The notes beneath the pieces were generated by a model. The model did no database searches. It had not been told where the DNA came from and worked only from the letters and a program-made list of their open reading frames with translations. A stretch of 64,000 nt of DNA from Virgibacillus sp. NKC19-16 (GTDB taxonomy: Bacteria; Bacillota; Bacilli; Bacillales; Amphibacillaceae): positions 1,980,001-2,044,000 of the forward strand of contig NZ_CP074373.1 in NCBI RefSeq assembly GCF_021560035.1, read 5' to 3'. Positions 17,831-28,188 of this stretch are shown piece after piece. Positions within the stretch are counted from its first letter, which is position 1, and each line of letters begins with the position of its first letter. The translations under genes were made by a program, and so were the position numbers.

Positions 17831-18202
17831 ATGGAATTTTTAGTAATAGCAATAGTTGCACTGCTTGCGTTCGGTGTGTTTCGATATTTCAGGCAACGTA
17901 ATTTTTTAAAGGTTTTAACTCAGGATCAATTTCGTGAAGGTTATCGAAAAGCACAACTTATAGATGTAAGAGAGCCACAGGAATTTGATAAAGGACATAT
18001 TCTTGGCGCTAGAAATATTCCGGTAACACAAATGAAACAACGATTAGTAGAAATCCGGAAAGACAAACCGGTTTATCTCTATTGTCAAAGTGGTTCGCGC
18101 TCCGGGCGGGCAGCACAACTTCTGCATAAAAAGGGATACCAGGATATTAGCCAACTAAAAGGCGGATTTAAAAAATGGACTGGAAAAATTAAGACGAAAT
18201 AA
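17831..18202 (+). CDS. yqhL: Membrane-anchored rhodanese-like protein
   Basis: About 123 aa. An N-terminal membrane helix (MEFLVIAIVALLAFGVFRYF) is followed by a single rhodanese domain with active-site loop CQSGSRS (Cys about residue 86) and DVREPQEF. Predicted sulfurtransferase at the inner face of the membrane. GGGGGA lies 6 bases from this ATG; an ATG one codon earlier is equally in frame. Corresponds to B. subtilis yqhL. Confidence 0.9.
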   Translation: MEFLVIAIVALLAFGVFRYFRQRNFLKVLTQDQFREGYRKAQLIDVREPQEFDKGHILGARNIPVTQMKQRLVEIRKDKPVYLYCQSGSRSGRAAQLLHKKGYQDISQLKGGFKKWTGKIKTK

Positions 18203-18208
18203 AGCTAA

Positions 18209-18245
18209 GGCTCAAGAAATATTCACTCTTGAGCCTCTTTTTTTA
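18209..18245. terminator. Terminator between yqhL and gcvPB
   Basis: GGCTCAAG ... CTTGAGCC followed by TCTTTTTTT on the plus strand; it lies between convergent genes and may serve both. Confidence 0.8.
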
Positions 18246-19700
18246 TTTACTATAGCTTAAAATTGGTTTTCTTGCTGCCGTTGTTTCATCCATCCGTTTA
18301 ACAATCGTATTATGCGGAGCCTCTTGAACTAATTCAGGGTCATTCTTTGTTTCCTCGGCAATAGAAATCATAGAATCAATAAACCCATCCAAGGTCTCCT
18401 TGGACTCTGTTTCCGTCGGCTCAACCATCATTGCTTCTTCCACATTTAATGGGAAGTATATCGTTGGTGGATGGTAGCCATAATCAAGCAGGCGTTTAGC
18501 TACATCCAATGTACGAACACCTAATTTCTTTTGTCTTTTTCCTGATAAAACAAATTCATGTTTACAATGCTGCTGATATGGTAGTTCATACGCCTCTCCA
18601 AGTTTGCGCATCATATAATTTGCGTTTAACACAGCATATTCACTAACTTTTTTAAGCCCTTCTGCCCCCATTGTACGGATATACGTATAGGCACGAAGGT
18701 TAATTCCGAAGTTTCCATAGTAAGGTTTTATTCTTCCAATTGAATTTGGTCTATCATAATCAAAATCGTATTGACCCTCTTTTTTAACGATTACAGGCTT
18801 TGGTAAAAATGGCTCGAGTTCTTTGGATACACCTACTGGACCAGATCCAGGCCCTCCACCACCATGTGGGCCTGTAAATGTTTTGTGAAGGTTTAAATGT
18901 ACCGCATCAAACCCCATATCTGCTGGCCTTGCATAACCCATAATGGCATTCAAATTAGCCCCATCATAGTACAATTTTCCACCAACACCATGAACGATTT
19001 CTGCCATCTCTATAATTTCAGTTTCAAATAAACCTAATGTATTCGGATTTGTTAACATTAATGCTGCTGTATCTTTTCCAACAATACCTTTTAAATCTTC
19101 TATATCTACTAAACCTTGCTCATTCGTTTTTACAGTGACTGCATCAAATCCGGCAACGGCTGCTGAAGAAGGATTGGTTCCATGTGCAGAATCAGGAACG
19201 ATAACCTTTGTACGGTCAAAATCACCATTTGCTTCATGAAACGCACGAATCATCATTAATGACGTCCATTCTCCTTGAGCTCCTGCTGCAGACTGAAGTG
19301 ATACTTCATGCATTCCGGTAATTTCCCGTAATGAGGTTTGTAAGTCATACATCATCTCCATTGCACCTTGGACACTTTCAGTACTTTGATGTGGGTGAAT
19401 GTGATTGAAGCCATTCAAACGAGCAACATCCTCATTTATTTTTGGATTGTACTTCATCGTACAGGATCCCAACGGATAAAAGCCTGAATCAACCCCATAA
19501 TTTCGATTGGAAAGCCCGGTATAATGTCGCATGATATCCAACTCGCTCACTTCAGGTAAATTAGGAGGAGAAGTGCGAATATAAGAACTTTCTAATTCAG
19601 CGTCCAGATCCACTTCCGGAACATCCATTTCTGGTAAACTATAGCTCGTTCTTCCTTCTTTACTGCGTTCAAAAATTAATGGAAAATCTTTATTAGCCAT
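18243..19700 (-). CDS. gcvPB: Glycine dehydrogenase (decarboxylating) subunit 2
   Basis: 485 aa. PLP-dependent half of the split P-protein; the PLP lysine lies in [16 protein letters not shown]. It decarboxylates glycine and passes the aminomethyl group to the H-protein lipoyl arm. I start at [10 protein letters not shown] (GGAGG 6 bases upstream); it overlaps gcvPA by 8 bases, so the two subunits are translationally coupled in equal amounts. Confidence 0.96.
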   Translation of the reverse strand: MANKDFPLIFERSKEGRTSYSLPEMDVPEVDLDAELESSYIRTSPPNLPEVSELDIMRHYTGLSNRNYGVDSGFYPLGSCTMKYNPKINEDVARLNGFNHIHPHQSTESVQGAMEMMYDLQTSLREITGMHEVSLQSAAGAQGEWTSLMMIRAFHEANGDFDRTKVIVPDSAHGTNPSSAAVAGFDAVTVKTNEQGLVDIEDLKGIVGKDTAALMLTNPNTLGLFETEIIEMAEIVHGVGGKLYYDGANLNAIMGYARPADMGFDAVHLNLHKTFTGPHGGGGPGSGPVGVSKELEPFLPKPVIVKKEGQYDFDYDRPNSIGRIKPYYGNFGINLRAYTYIRTMGAEGLKKVSEYAVLNANYMMRKLGEAYELPYQQHCKHEFVLSGKRQKKLGVRTLDVAKRLLDYGYHPPTIYFPLNVEEAMMVEPTETESKETLDGFIDSMISIAEETKNDPELVQEAPHNTIVKRMDETTAARKPILSYSK

Positions 19701-21042
19701 TGATATCCTCCAATTCTTTAACAAAAGCGTCGATCTCTTCTTTTGTGCGGTTTTCGGTTACAGCAATTAACATATGCCCTTCAAGTTCAGGATACGATTT
19801 TCCTAGATCATAGCCACCGATAATCCCTTTATCCAGCAACTTTTTATTTATTTCACTTACAGAGTCAGCAAGTTTCACAACCAATTCATTGAAGAACACA
19901 CCTTCTGTAACAACAGGAATAGTTGATTGCTCCAACTTTTGTTTTGCGTACCGGGCTTTTTGCATATTTAATTTTGCCATTTTTTTCAATCCGTGCTTTC
20001 CGATTGAGCTCATTGCAACAGAACTAGCTAATGCATTTAATGCTTGATTTGAACAAATATTGGAAGTCGCTTTGTCCCTTCTGATATGCTGTTCTCTTGC
20101 TTGTAACGTTAATACAAAGCCACGTATCCCGTCTTCGTCTTTCGTCTGTCCAACCAAGCGGCCAGGAACTTTGCGCATTAATTTACTAGTCGTTGCAAAA
20201 TATCCACAATGAGGGCCTCCAAACTGGGTAGGTATTCCAAATACTTGCGTGTCTCCGACAACAATATCAGCACCAAATTCTCCCGGTGGTGTCAAATAAC
20301 CTAATGCTAGCGGGTTACTAGAAACAATAAACATGGTTTTCTTTTGTTGTTTAATTAATTCATTCACCTTTTCCAATGGTTCAATCTGTCCAAAAAAGTT
20401 TGGATACTGCAGTACAACACTCGCCGTATTTTCATCTAATTCGCTTGCAAGCTGATCCATGTCAGTGAGTCCATTGCTGTGATCAATTTCTACAATTTCC
20501 AGGTTAGGCCCCTTTGCATAGGTGTCAATAACATCCCTTGATTCAGGATGAATGGCCTTTGAAACGAGAATTTTTTTCTTCTTCGTTTGTGCCGCACTCA
20601 AGTTTACCGCCTCTGCAAGCGCAGTTCCTCCATCATACATTGATGAGTTTGCTACGTTCATTCCTGTTAATTCTGTAATCATCGTCTGGAATTCAAAGAT
20701 GGCCTGAAGTTCACCTTGGGATATTTCCGGCTGATACGGTGTATACGCGGTATAAAATTCCGATCTTGATATTACATGATCTACGACAGATGGAATAAAA
20801 TGATCATAAACACCTGCACCTAAAAAGGAGCTATATTCTGTTAAATTGGCATTTTTATTTGCCATCTTCGTTAATTCTTTCTTTAGCTGTGCTTCATTTG
20901 CACCCTTTTTAAGATTAAGCTCGCCCTTAAAACGTATATTACTTGGGATGTCAGAAAATAATTCATCCGTTGATTCTATTCCAATTGTATCTAACATCTC
21001 TTTCTTATCTGTCTCAGTCATCGGTAAATAACGAAATTCCAT
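19693..21042 (-). CDS. gcvPA: Glycine dehydrogenase (decarboxylating) subunit 1
   Basis: 449 aa, standard length. N-terminal half of the split P-protein that forms a heterotetramer with GcvPB. Starts [14 protein letters not shown] with an AGGGAGG site, 13 bases after the gcvT stop. The family landmarks [11 protein letters not shown] and [13 protein letters not shown] are present. Confidence 0.96.
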   Translation of the reverse strand: MEFRYLPMTETDKKEMLDTIGIESTDELFSDIPSNIRFKGELNLKKGANEAQLKKELTKMANKNANLTEYSSFLGAGVYDHFIPSVVDHVISRSEFYTAYTPYQPEISQGELQAIFEFQTMITELTGMNVANSSMYDGGTALAEAVNLSAAQTKKKKILVSKAIHPESRDVIDTYAKGPNLEIVEIDHSNGLTDMDQLASELDENTASVVLQYPNFFGQIEPLEKVNELIKQQKKTMFIVSSNPLALGYLTPPGEFGADIVVGDTQVFGIPTQFGGPHCGYFATTSKLMRKVPGRLVGQTKDEDGIRGFVLTLQAREQHIRRDKATSNICSNQALNALASSVAMSSIGKHGLKKMAKLNMQKARYAKQKLEQSTIPVVTEGVFFNELVVKLADSVSEINKKLLDKGIIGGYDLGKSYPELEGHMLIAVTENRTKEEIDAFVKELEDING

Positions 21043-21055
21043 TGCCAGTACCTCC

Positions 21056-22170
21056 CTATTTCCCTCGTTTGTAAAATGGCGTTTTTACGACTACTGCTTT
21101 TAACTTACGCTTTCGAACCTGGACGTCTAATTCTGTTCCTTCTATCGCTACTTCTGCTTTCACTAAAGCTAAACCGATATTTTTATTCAATGTTGGAGAT
21201 TGTGTACCGGAAGTAACAAAACCTACTTCTTCCTCCCCGCTGTATACCTCATACCCATGGCGAGGGATTCCTTTATCAATCATTTCAATCCCAACAAGCT
21301 TTCTCGGGGGCCTTGTTCAATTTGCTCTTTCAACTTTTCTTTTCCAATAAAATCTGCTTCTTTATCAACTTTTACAGCAAATTTCAATCCTGCTTCTACT
21401 GGTGTAATATCCTTGGAAAGCTCTTGTCCGTAAAGAGCTAAATTTGCTTCAAATCGCAAGGTATCTCTTGCTCCCAGCCCAATAGGTTCTACGCCTTTAT
21501 CTTCGCCAGCCTGCAATATTGACTGCCATAACATGCGTCCATAAGTTTTTGCAATATAAATTTCAAATCCATCTTCCCCCGTATAACCTGTACGTGAGAC
21601 AATGGCAGGAACGTCTATGGATGAAAAATAAACCTCACTATCAAAACGGAAGAACTTAATTTCACTTAAATCCGTTTCCGTTAGCCTTTGTAATACTTCT
21701 TGTGCGGCCGGACCTTGTAAGGCTAATTGAACATAATCACTTGATACATTTGTAATGGTGACATCTTCCCAGCTGTAATGATTGTTTTCCTTTAGCCATT
21801 CATAATCTTTTTTTGTGTTAGCGGCATTAACAACCAATAAATAATCATTTTCTCCCACCATATAAATAATGAAGTCATCAACAGTGCCACCGTTTTCGTA
21901 GCACATGAACGTGTATTGAGCACGATCTGGAGTTAATTTTGATACATCATTTGTTGTCATTTTTTGCAGGAAATCCAAACTTTTCTGTCCACTTACAGCA
22001 ATTTCTCCCATGTGTGAGACGTCAAATAAACCTGCTTTATTTCTTGTGACCTCATGTTCGTGTTTAATTCCAGAGAATTGTACTGGAAGATCCCAGCCGC
22101 CAAAATCGACTGTTTTTGCCCCAAATTTTTCATATTCCGGAAATAACGGTGTCCGATTTAACTCACTCAA
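21056..22170 (-). pseudogene. gcvT: Aminomethyltransferase (T-protein), apparent frameshift
   Basis: The reading frame from TTG 22170 (AAGGAG 8 bases upstream) runs [20 protein letters not shown] ... QGP and then, after a run of five C near 21306-21310, goes out of frame and stops at 21280. The family sequence continues in another frame as [20 protein letters not shown] to the stop at 21056. One extra C would restore a 371-aa protein. Stop and downstream ATG overlap as ATGA, so a two-piece protein is conceivable. T-protein makes 5,10-methylene-THF from the aminomethyl-lipoyl H-protein. The intact gcvPA and gcvPB next door suggest a sequencing error or very recent mutation. Confidence 0.85.
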
Positions 22171-22223
22171 CCCATCCACTCCTTTTTTAAAAGTTTTGTG
22201 ACTTGAAGTCTATTCTAAAACAC

Positions 22224-22261
22224 AAAAACAGAGATTTCACTGATACCAGGAAATCTCTGTC
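22224..22261 (-). terminator. Riboswitch-controlled attenuator upstream of gcvT
   Basis: CAGAGATTTC ... GAAATCTCTG followed by TTTTTG on the minus strand, between the glycine aptamers and gcvT. Its left arm is adjacent to the second aptamer, so glycine binding would block its formation. Confidence 0.85.
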
Positions 22262-22460
22262 TTCAAACCAGAAAGTTGCGTATTTATATAGAAACCGGAT
22301 TCACATTTCCTTATAAATACTTGCTTCGTGGGTGGTCTACGTACCTGTAAACACTCTCCAGAGGTGCGTCCTACAAGAGTCTTTTTGCCTGAGAGATTCG
22401 CGAGTTGCTTGCTCCTTCGGCGTTACGTTAAACGTAAGCTCTCCCCTTGTATTCATTCGC
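22262..22460 (-). ncRNA. Tandem glycine riboswitch
   Basis: On the minus strand the first aptamer shows GGGGAGAGC, CGCCGAAGGAGCAAG and AATCTCTCAGGCAAAAAG. The linker continues CCTCTGGAGAGTG into a second aptamer ending in AACTTTCTGG. Order and spacing follow the B. subtilis gcvT leader. Glycine binding turns the glycine cleavage operon on. The remaining spacer up to yqhH (22461-22600) is AT-rich with no gene. Confidence 0.92.
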
Positions 22461-22600
22461 TTTTATGAAAATGGCTAATTTGGTTATACTAATACAAGTA
22501 TCACGTGAAAAATCTAAGTTAATTATAGCACACAACCACATGAGAATATATAGAATATATTTTAATTTCATTTAATCCATTACGAAAAAGGAAGTATCAT

Positions 22601-24262
22601 ATGACGTCTATTCACTTACAAAAAGATTCAACTTTCATTGACCAGCTGCAATCGGATTTTGAGAAGGAAAGCAAGTTTTCACCATGGGACCTTTTCTCCA
22701 TGACCTATCAGGCTGAGCTTACAACGATCACCCCTGAATTTTCCGGTTTACGTGCATTAGAGTACCTGCCGCATGTTGAATTTTTAAGTCATCAGATCGA
22801 AACGGCAAAGCAAGCAATCGAGGACATGAACGGCCGCGCTATATTAGCTGATGAGGTTGGGCTCGGCAAAACCATTGAAGCTGGCCTAATATTAAAAGAA
22901 TACATGATTAGGGGTTTAGTTAAAAAAGCACTTATCCTGGTCCCAGCTTCTCTGGTAAACCAGTGGGTAAAAGAACTTAATGAAAAATTTTATATTCCGG
23001 CTGTTGCCCACAGGAAAAATTATGCCTGGGACCAGTTTGACGTTATTATATCATCAATGGATACTGCAAAGCGTTCCCCGCATCGTGAAAATATATTGGA
23101 TATAGATTATGACTTCATATTGATTGATGAAGCCCATAAGCTAAAGAATCATAAAACAAAAAACTATTCCTTTGTCCGCCTGCTAAAGAAGAAATACTGT
23201 TTATTATTAACTGCTACTCCTGTTCAGAATCGGCTAATCGAAATATTTAACTTGGTTTCCATATTAAAGCCGGGACATTTGGGAAATTATGATTCGTTTC
23301 TCGATCAATACGGGAAGGATCGCAAAAAAATTAAACAGGACATGTATTTGAAGCAATTAATCCAAAAAGTAATGATTCGTAATACCAGAAAAGATACGAC
23401 ATTAAATAATACCAAGCGTCATATTGAAACCGTTTGGGTTGATTTCAAACCGGAACAACTGGAGGTTTACGAAGCGCTTAATCAGATAACAATGCCCTTT
23501 TCTTCATTTTCCAAGATTACATTTTTAAGAGAATTATGCTCATCACGCGAGGCTTGTTATTTATCCCTTCAAAAATTAGCGATGGAAGAAGACAATAAAG
23601 AATCTATTCAGCCGGTATTGTCAAAGATCGAACAATTACCTCACCATGTAAAAGCAGAAAAAGTGGTTGAATTAATTAAGAATATCGGGGACGAAAAAGT
23701 GATTATTTTCACAGAATACAGGGCAACTCAATATTACTTGCAATGGTATCTTCAGCAAGAAGGAATTTCTTCCGTCCCTTTTAGAGGTGGTTTTAAAAAA
23801 GGGAAAAAAGACTGGATGCGGCAACTGTTTAGAGACCATGCACAGGTTTTAATTGCTACAGAGGCAGGTGGTGAAGGGATTAACTTGCAATTTTGTAATC
23901 ACATGATTAACTATGACCTGCCTTGGAATCCGATGCGGCTTGAACAGCGAATTGGGCGAATTCATCGGTATGGTCAGGAAAAAGACGTCCATGTATATAA
24001 TTTTGCCATCAGGGAGACAATCGAAGAACATATTATGAGCCTGCTATATGAAAAAATCAACCTATTTGAGCAAGTTATTGGACATTTGGATGATATTTTA
24101 GCTGAGCTTGACATAACGGATATTGAAACTGAAATTGAAAATATTTATGTAGAGTCTACATCTACAGGTGAAGCTAAAATTAAATTAAATAATCTCTCGT
24201 CGATCATTAAACACACACATGCCAATGTAGATAATGAGGAGCGTCAATATGGCAATTACTAA
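22601..24262 (+). CDS. yqhH: SNF2-type DEAD/DEAH helicase YqhH
   Basis: 553 aa. Walker A ADEVGLGKTIEAG (near residue 85), DEAH box in LIDEAHKLKNH, motif III LLTATPVQNR, and C-terminal motifs EGINLQFCNHMINYDLPWNP and QRIGRIHRYGQ are complete. It is an ATP-dependent translocase; the specific role is unknown. It lies divergent from gcvT and overlaps yqhG, as in B. subtilis. Confidence 0.92.
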   Translation: MTSIHLQKDSTFIDQLQSDFEKESKFSPWDLFSMTYQAELTTITPEFSGLRALEYLPHVEFLSHQIETAKQAIEDMNGRAILADEVGLGKTIEAGLILKEYMIRGLVKKALILVPASLVNQWVKELNEKFYIPAVAHRKNYAWDQFDVIISSMDTAKRSPHRENILDIDYDFILIDEAHKLKNHKTKNYSFVRLLKKKYCLLLTATPVQNRLIEIFNLVSILKPGHLGNYDSFLDQYGKDRKKIKQDMYLKQLIQKVMIRNTRKDTTLNNTKRHIETVWVDFKPEQLEVYEALNQITMPFSSFSKITFLRELCSSREACYLSLQKLAMEEDNKESIQPVLSKIEQLPHHVKAEKVVELIKNIGDEKVIIFTEYRATQYYLQWYLQQEGISSVPFRGGFKKGKKDWMRQLFRDHAQVLIATEAGGEGINLQFCNHMINYDLPWNPMRLEQRIGRIHRYGQEKDVHVYNFAIRETIEEHIMSLLYEKINLFEQVIGHLDDILAELDITDIETEIENIYVESTSTGEAKIKLNNLSSIIKHTHANVDNEERQYGNY

Positions 24263-25037
24263 TTTAAACGAATTCTTGCAGGATTATTTTACCGCCAATC
24301 AGTGTGAACTTATCTTTAATGAAGATGGTGTATTAACGGTACAACTAACAGAAGAAATGGATAGGGCATTAATGAATCGGCCATTTTATTGGCATTATGT
24401 GAAGAGTACTGGATATGCTGGTGAACCAATGAAGCTTACACTCGTCACAAACCCGGATAAGCGGGAAGAAAAGGGAGAATGGATTCATTTCGGCAGTCCA
24501 CGCTTGCAGCAAATACTTACTCAGCTTAAACAAAATGAAAAAGTCACTAAATTATTCCAGAAAGTAGAAACAAATCAAAATACACCGTTATACCCCTGGT
24601 TGGTGGTAAATATAAAGATAAGTTATGTCGGCAAGCAAAAGAAAGATGAAGTATTTTCAATCGGATTGCATTTAGTAAATGGTATGATGAAAGTTGAAAT
24701 GATGGAACAGATGCAGCAGTTATCACTCCAAATGACAATATCTGATTACTGTTATCCCATTTCACCACTTATTAAACTAAAAAGTGGTTATCTTCGTATC
24801 CAGTCTGTGATTGATAATTATATTGAAAATCAAACACATGAATGGGCAGAAGAATCATGGAAAACATTAGATGAAGAAATTCAAATGCTTCATTATTTTT
24901 ATACAGGGGAAACAGAAACTGTAAACGAACAAAAGCAAAAAGAATTGAACGAAATGAAAGAACGCTATGAACCATACATATCCTATGAAGTAATTAATGG
25001 TGGTATTTTTTATTTTACGGAGGATGCATTTGTATAA
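24249..25037 (+). CDS. yqhG: YqhG family protein
   Basis: About 262 aa. It overlaps the end of yqhH by 14 bases; a GAGGAG site inside yqhH selects the ATG at 24249. No catalytic motif is evident. A C-terminal helical stretch rich in Glu/Lys precedes YEVINGGIFYF. Co-transcribed with yqhH; function unknown. Confidence 0.88.
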   Translation: MAITNLNEFLQDYFTANQCELIFNEDGVLTVQLTEEMDRALMNRPFYWHYVKSTGYAGEPMKLTLVTNPDKREEKGEWIHFGSPRLQQILTQLKQNEKVTKLFQKVETNQNTPLYPWLVVNIKISYVGKQKKDEVFSIGLHLVNGMMKVEMMEQMQQLSLQMTISDYCYPISPLIKLKSGYLRIQSVIDNYIENQTHEWAEESWKTLDEEIQMLHYFYTGETETVNEQKQKELNEMKERYEPYISYEVINGGIFYFTEDAFV

Positions 25038-25046
25038 AGATATAAA

Positions 25047-25082
25047 AATAACAGGTGCGCACCGATGCGGTCACCTGTTATT
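25047..25082. terminator. Terminator shared by yqhG and yqzE
   Basis: AATAACAGGTG ... CACCTGTTATT between convergent genes, overlapping the yqzE stop codon. Confidence 0.8.
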
Positions 25083-25257
25083 CAGCCTTTTTCCAAATTG
25101 TTTTTAGCGCAAATGGCAAAATTCCCAGCCAGCGACTGCTGTAAGTTGCAGGAGGATTTTTTTGTTTTACTTTGCGTTTTTTTCTTTCCTCAGAAGGTAA
25201 ATCGATATATGTCACCACTTGTTCCGTCATAAATTTTACATAATCATTTCCGGAAAT
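25078..25257 (-). CDS. yqzE: YqzE family protein, probable ATT start
   Basis: About 59 aa from an ATT codon: I-S-G-N-D-Y-V-K-F-M-T-E-Q, aligning with the start of YqzE proteins (usually M-x-x-N-D-Y-V-K). AGAGGTGAG lies upstream, with 6 bases between GAGGTG and the ATT, so the ribosome site fits exactly there. An upstream in-frame ATG at 25365 lacks any ribosome site and family similarity. The C-terminus SSRWLGILPFALKTIWKK is typical. In B. subtilis yqzE follows comGG; here it is divergent from comGA. Confidence 0.75.
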   Translation of the reverse strand: MSGNDYVKFMTEQVVTYIDLPSEERKKRKVKQKNPPATYSSRWLGILPFALKTIWKKAE

Positions 25258-25416
25258 TAGTCTCACCTCTTGATAGTTGTTGGTAGTCTTAGCTTTACCA
25301 TTACAGGCTAAATTATTCCTTAAAGTTTTTTCAAAAATTTTTTCAAAAAAGAAGGAGTTTATCAAAACGTGTCGAATATAGTAGTTGTTGCAAATTTAAA
25401 AAGGAGGTGAATTTGT

Positions 25417-26427
25417 TTGAATCCTGCTGCAGCAATATCGAATAATCTTCTCACTGCTGCCTTCGAATCCCAAGCATCGGATATTCACTTTTACCCATTC
25501 CAAGATCATACCAATGTTTATTTCCGCATCCATGGGAAACGGATCTTTTATAAGCGTTTAATAAGTGCTAAGTATCAACTATTATTAACGTACTATAAAT
25601 TTACATCCGGAATGGATATAGGTGAAATCAGAAAACCGCAAAATGGCACGATTACACATCAAGAATCAAATCAAATGTACTCCCTGAGATTATCAACACT
25701 TCCCGTCAACCTAATGGAAAGCTTAGCCATTCGAATCCTTCCACAGGAAGAAAACCTTTCTCTTGACCAACTTTTTCTTTTTCCAAATCAACTGAATAAA
25801 TTAAAGGAATGGATTACGAACCAAGCTGGCATAGTACTATTTACCGGCCCAACAGGAAGTGGAAAAACAACAACCATGTATTCGCTCTTGCAAACGATTC
25901 TAAGTGAAAAGTCTTACCAGACGATTACATTGGAAGACCCTATTGAAAAAGAGATGGATGATATTCTGCAAGTACAGATTAACGAAAAAGCCGGCATTAC
26001 TTATCAAAGCGGGTTAAAAGCTGCACTCAGACATGATCCCGATATTATCATGATTGGAGAGATTCGTGATAAAGCTACAGCAGAGTTTGCTTTTGATGCT
26101 TCTCTAACCGGACATCTTGTACTAAGTACCTTGCATGCTAAAAATGCTTCAGGAACGGTTCATCGTCTACTGGAAATGGGGTTAAAACAAACCGATTTGC
26201 AACAATCACTTATAGCAGTGGCAGCACTGCAACTATTGCCTATTCAAATAAATGAAACGACAAAAAGACGGGCTGCCATACTGGAACTATTAGAAGGCAA
26301 ACGATTGGAAAAAACAATACAAGGAGTTGATGACAAAACTGAAAATGCATTTTATTCCTTTGACCATTTAAGAAAGAAGGCTTATGCATATGGATATATA
26401 TCTGAAGAGATTTATAAGAATTCGTAA
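25417..26427 (+). CDS. comGA: Competence pilus assembly ATPase ComGA
   Basis: 336 aa, GspE/PilB family. Walker A GPTGSGKTTT near residue 148, Asp box LEDPIE and Walker B GEIRD are present. It powers assembly of the DNA-uptake pseudopilus. The start is TTG after AAGGAGGTG. First gene of a seven-gene operon whose members mostly overlap. Confidence 0.94.
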   Translation: MNPAAAISNNLLTAAFESQASDIHFYPFQDHTNVYFRIHGKRIFYKRLISAKYQLLLTYYKFTSGMDIGEIRKPQNGTITHQESNQMYSLRLSTLPVNLMESLAIRILPQEENLSLDQLFLFPNQLNKLKEWITNQAGIVLFTGPTGSGKTTTMYSLLQTILSEKSYQTITLEDPIEKEMDDILQVQINEKAGITYQSGLKAALRHDPDIIMIGEIRDKATAEFAFDASLTGHLVLSTLHAKNASGTVHRLLEMGLKQTDLQQSLIAVAALQLLPIQINETTKRRAAILELLEGKRLEKTIQGVDDKTENAFYSFDHLRKKAYAYGYISEEIYKNS

Positions 26428-27442
26428 AGAAAAAATTTCCAGTGAAATTCAATTACGCTTTTTAAAGCGACTGAATCGATTATTGCATAATGGGTATCCA
26501 TTAATTGAAGCCTTGGAAGTAATCAAGTGGGACAAGCAGTTAATTACGCCAGCAACAGAAATTACGGATGCTGTAAAAAACGGCTACCCTATTGATAAAG
26601 CGTTCGAACAAGCAGCATTTCATCAAACGATTACCACATATTTATATTTTGTCAGAGTAAACGGAGACGTGCAGGGTAGTATCGGCAAATGTATTGAGAT
26701 GTACGAACACCGAATGAAATATATGAAGAAATTTCAACAAATCGTGCGTTATCCGTTAATCCTGTTACTCATTTTCTCCTTACTGCTCTATTTCATTAAA
26801 CAATATGTTCTTCCATCCTTTGCAGATCTTTTTCAAACAAGCACAGAAGCCTCTTCCATGGTCATCTTATCTATTTTAGTTATTGACTTATTAGGAAATA
26901 TGGTAATTGCGCTGACTGCTCTGATTCTGATAGCGATCATTATTTGGAATTTTATCAAACACAGGCTTACCATAACAAAGCAAATCAACTTTTATAATAG
27001 CTTACCAATTTACCGAACATTTCTTAAACTGCAAACCTCCTTTCTTTTTGCAACACATTTTAGCACCCTTTTGAAAACAGGCATGTCCTTCAAAGAAATT
27101 CTAACGCAAATGTCCAGCCAAAATAAATTACCAATTATTGCACATTACTCAAATTTAATGACAGAAGAATTAATGAGGGGGTTGCCTATCGCAAGCCTGC
27201 TTTCACAAATGCGTTTTCTGGAAAACCAGCTCGCTTCCATTTTCCAAAAAAATGTGGATGCCCATGCGTTAGAGAAGGACCTGGATGTGTATGCAGAGAT
27301 TCTTACAGAGGAAATACAGCGAAAAATAATGAAAGCACTCACGTTAATTCAACCATTATTTTTTATTGTATTAGCCAGTTTTATCATTTTTATTTATATG
27401 ACATTGATGTGGCCAATGTTCGAATTAATCCAAACAATCTAA
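26384..27442 (+). CDS. comGB: Competence pilus membrane protein ComGB
   Basis: 352 aa, GspF/PilC family with three main hydrophobic segments (near residues 122-140, 165-190 and 325-345). It overlaps comGA by 44 bases. It is the inner-membrane platform of the pseudopilus machine. Confidence 0.92.
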   Translation: MHMDIYLKRFIRIRKEKISSEIQLRFLKRLNRLLHNGYPLIEALEVIKWDKQLITPATEITDAVKNGYPIDKAFEQAAFHQTITTYLYFVRVNGDVQGSIGKCIEMYEHRMKYMKKFQQIVRYPLILLLIFSLLLYFIKQYVLPSFADLFQTSTEASSMVILSILVIDLLGNMVIALTALILIAIIIWNFIKHRLTITKQINFYNSLPIYRTFLKLQTSFLFATHFSTLLKTGMSFKEILTQMSSQNKLPIIAHYSNLMTEELMRGLPIASLLSQMRFLENQLASIFQKNVDAHALEKDLDVYAEILTEEIQRKIMKALTLIQPLFFIVLASFIIFIYMTLMWPMFELIQTI

Positions 27443-27455
27443 AGGAGAGAAACAT

Positions 27456-27758
27456 ATGTTTAAAAATAATCGAGGATTTACACTGATCGAAATGCTTATT
27501 GTATTAATGGTTATATCTGTACTGATTATCCTGTTTGTGCCTAATTTAAGTGATAGAAGCGGCGATGTTCATGGTACAGGATGTGACGCGCTTGTAAGTC
27601 TTGTACAAAGTCAGGCTGAGTTATATGAATTGGAGGAAGGATCACAACCTGGGAGCATACAAGCTTTAGTTGATGATGGATATATTACCCTAGATCAAAT
27701 AGAGTGTTCGAATGGAACTCCTTTATCGATTAGCAATGGGACTGTTTCTGCAGATTAA
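27456..27758 (+). CDS. comGC: Major competence pseudopilin ComGC
   Basis: 100 aa. A type IV prepilin leader MFKNNRGFTLIEMLIVL is cut by ComC after Gly, and methylation is expected on Phe. Two Cys remain in the mature part (GCDALV, IECSNG), consistent with an intramolecular disulfide. The AGGAGAG site is clear. Confidence 0.95.
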   Translation: MFKNNRGFTLIEMLIVLMVISVLIILFVPNLSDRSGDVHGTGCDALVSLVQSQAELYELEEGSQPGSIQALVDDGYITLDQIECSNGTPLSISNGTVSAD

Positions 27759-27759
27759 C

Positions 27760-28188
27760 ATGAAAAAACAGAGCGGATTCACATTGGTCGAATTACTTTT
27801 GGTTCTGTCCATCTTGTCCATTCTATTACTGCTAAGTGTTCCATTGAATATTTCCGGTTTACAAAAACACCAGGATAAGCAATTTTTGGAAACATTTCAA
27901 TATGACGTTTTGTATATCCAAAATCTAGCAGCGACAACCACTGATGATAAAAGAGTATACATCAGATTTCATAATGACCGCTATGAAATTATAGTTGAAA
28001 GAAAAACACTTGAGACTAGATACTACCCCGATGGATGGGAAGTGGATCCACGGGCAATGGGAGAGTTATCTTTCAAATCGACTGGAACGATAAGGCAACC
28101 AGGCAGGATAAAAATGACCTCAAAGCATGATACCTACTTCGTTGTCTTTCCACTAGGGAAAGGAAGAGGTTATGTTGTTGAAGAATAA
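27760..28188 (+). CDS. comGD: Minor competence pseudopilin ComGD
   Basis: About 142 aa. Prepilin leader MKKQSGFTLVELLLVL. The start directly follows the comGC stop and lacks its own ribosome site, so it relies on coupling; upstream in-frame ATGs exist at 27712 and 27736. Mature part is a pseudopilin-like beta domain. Confidence 0.88.
   Translation: MKKQSGFTLVELLLVLSILSILLLLSVPLNISGLQKHQDKQFLETFQYDVLYIQNLAATTTDDKRVYIRFHNDRYEIIVERKTLETRYYPDGWEVDPRAMGELSFKSTGTIRQPGRIKMTSKHDTYFVVFPLGKGRGYVVEE

Noticed and set aside
25325-25350. Repeated TTTTTTCAAAAA upstream of comGA as a ComK box
   Set aside because: The A4-N5-T4 spacing of a ComK half-site is not met; it may just be an AT-rich promoter region.
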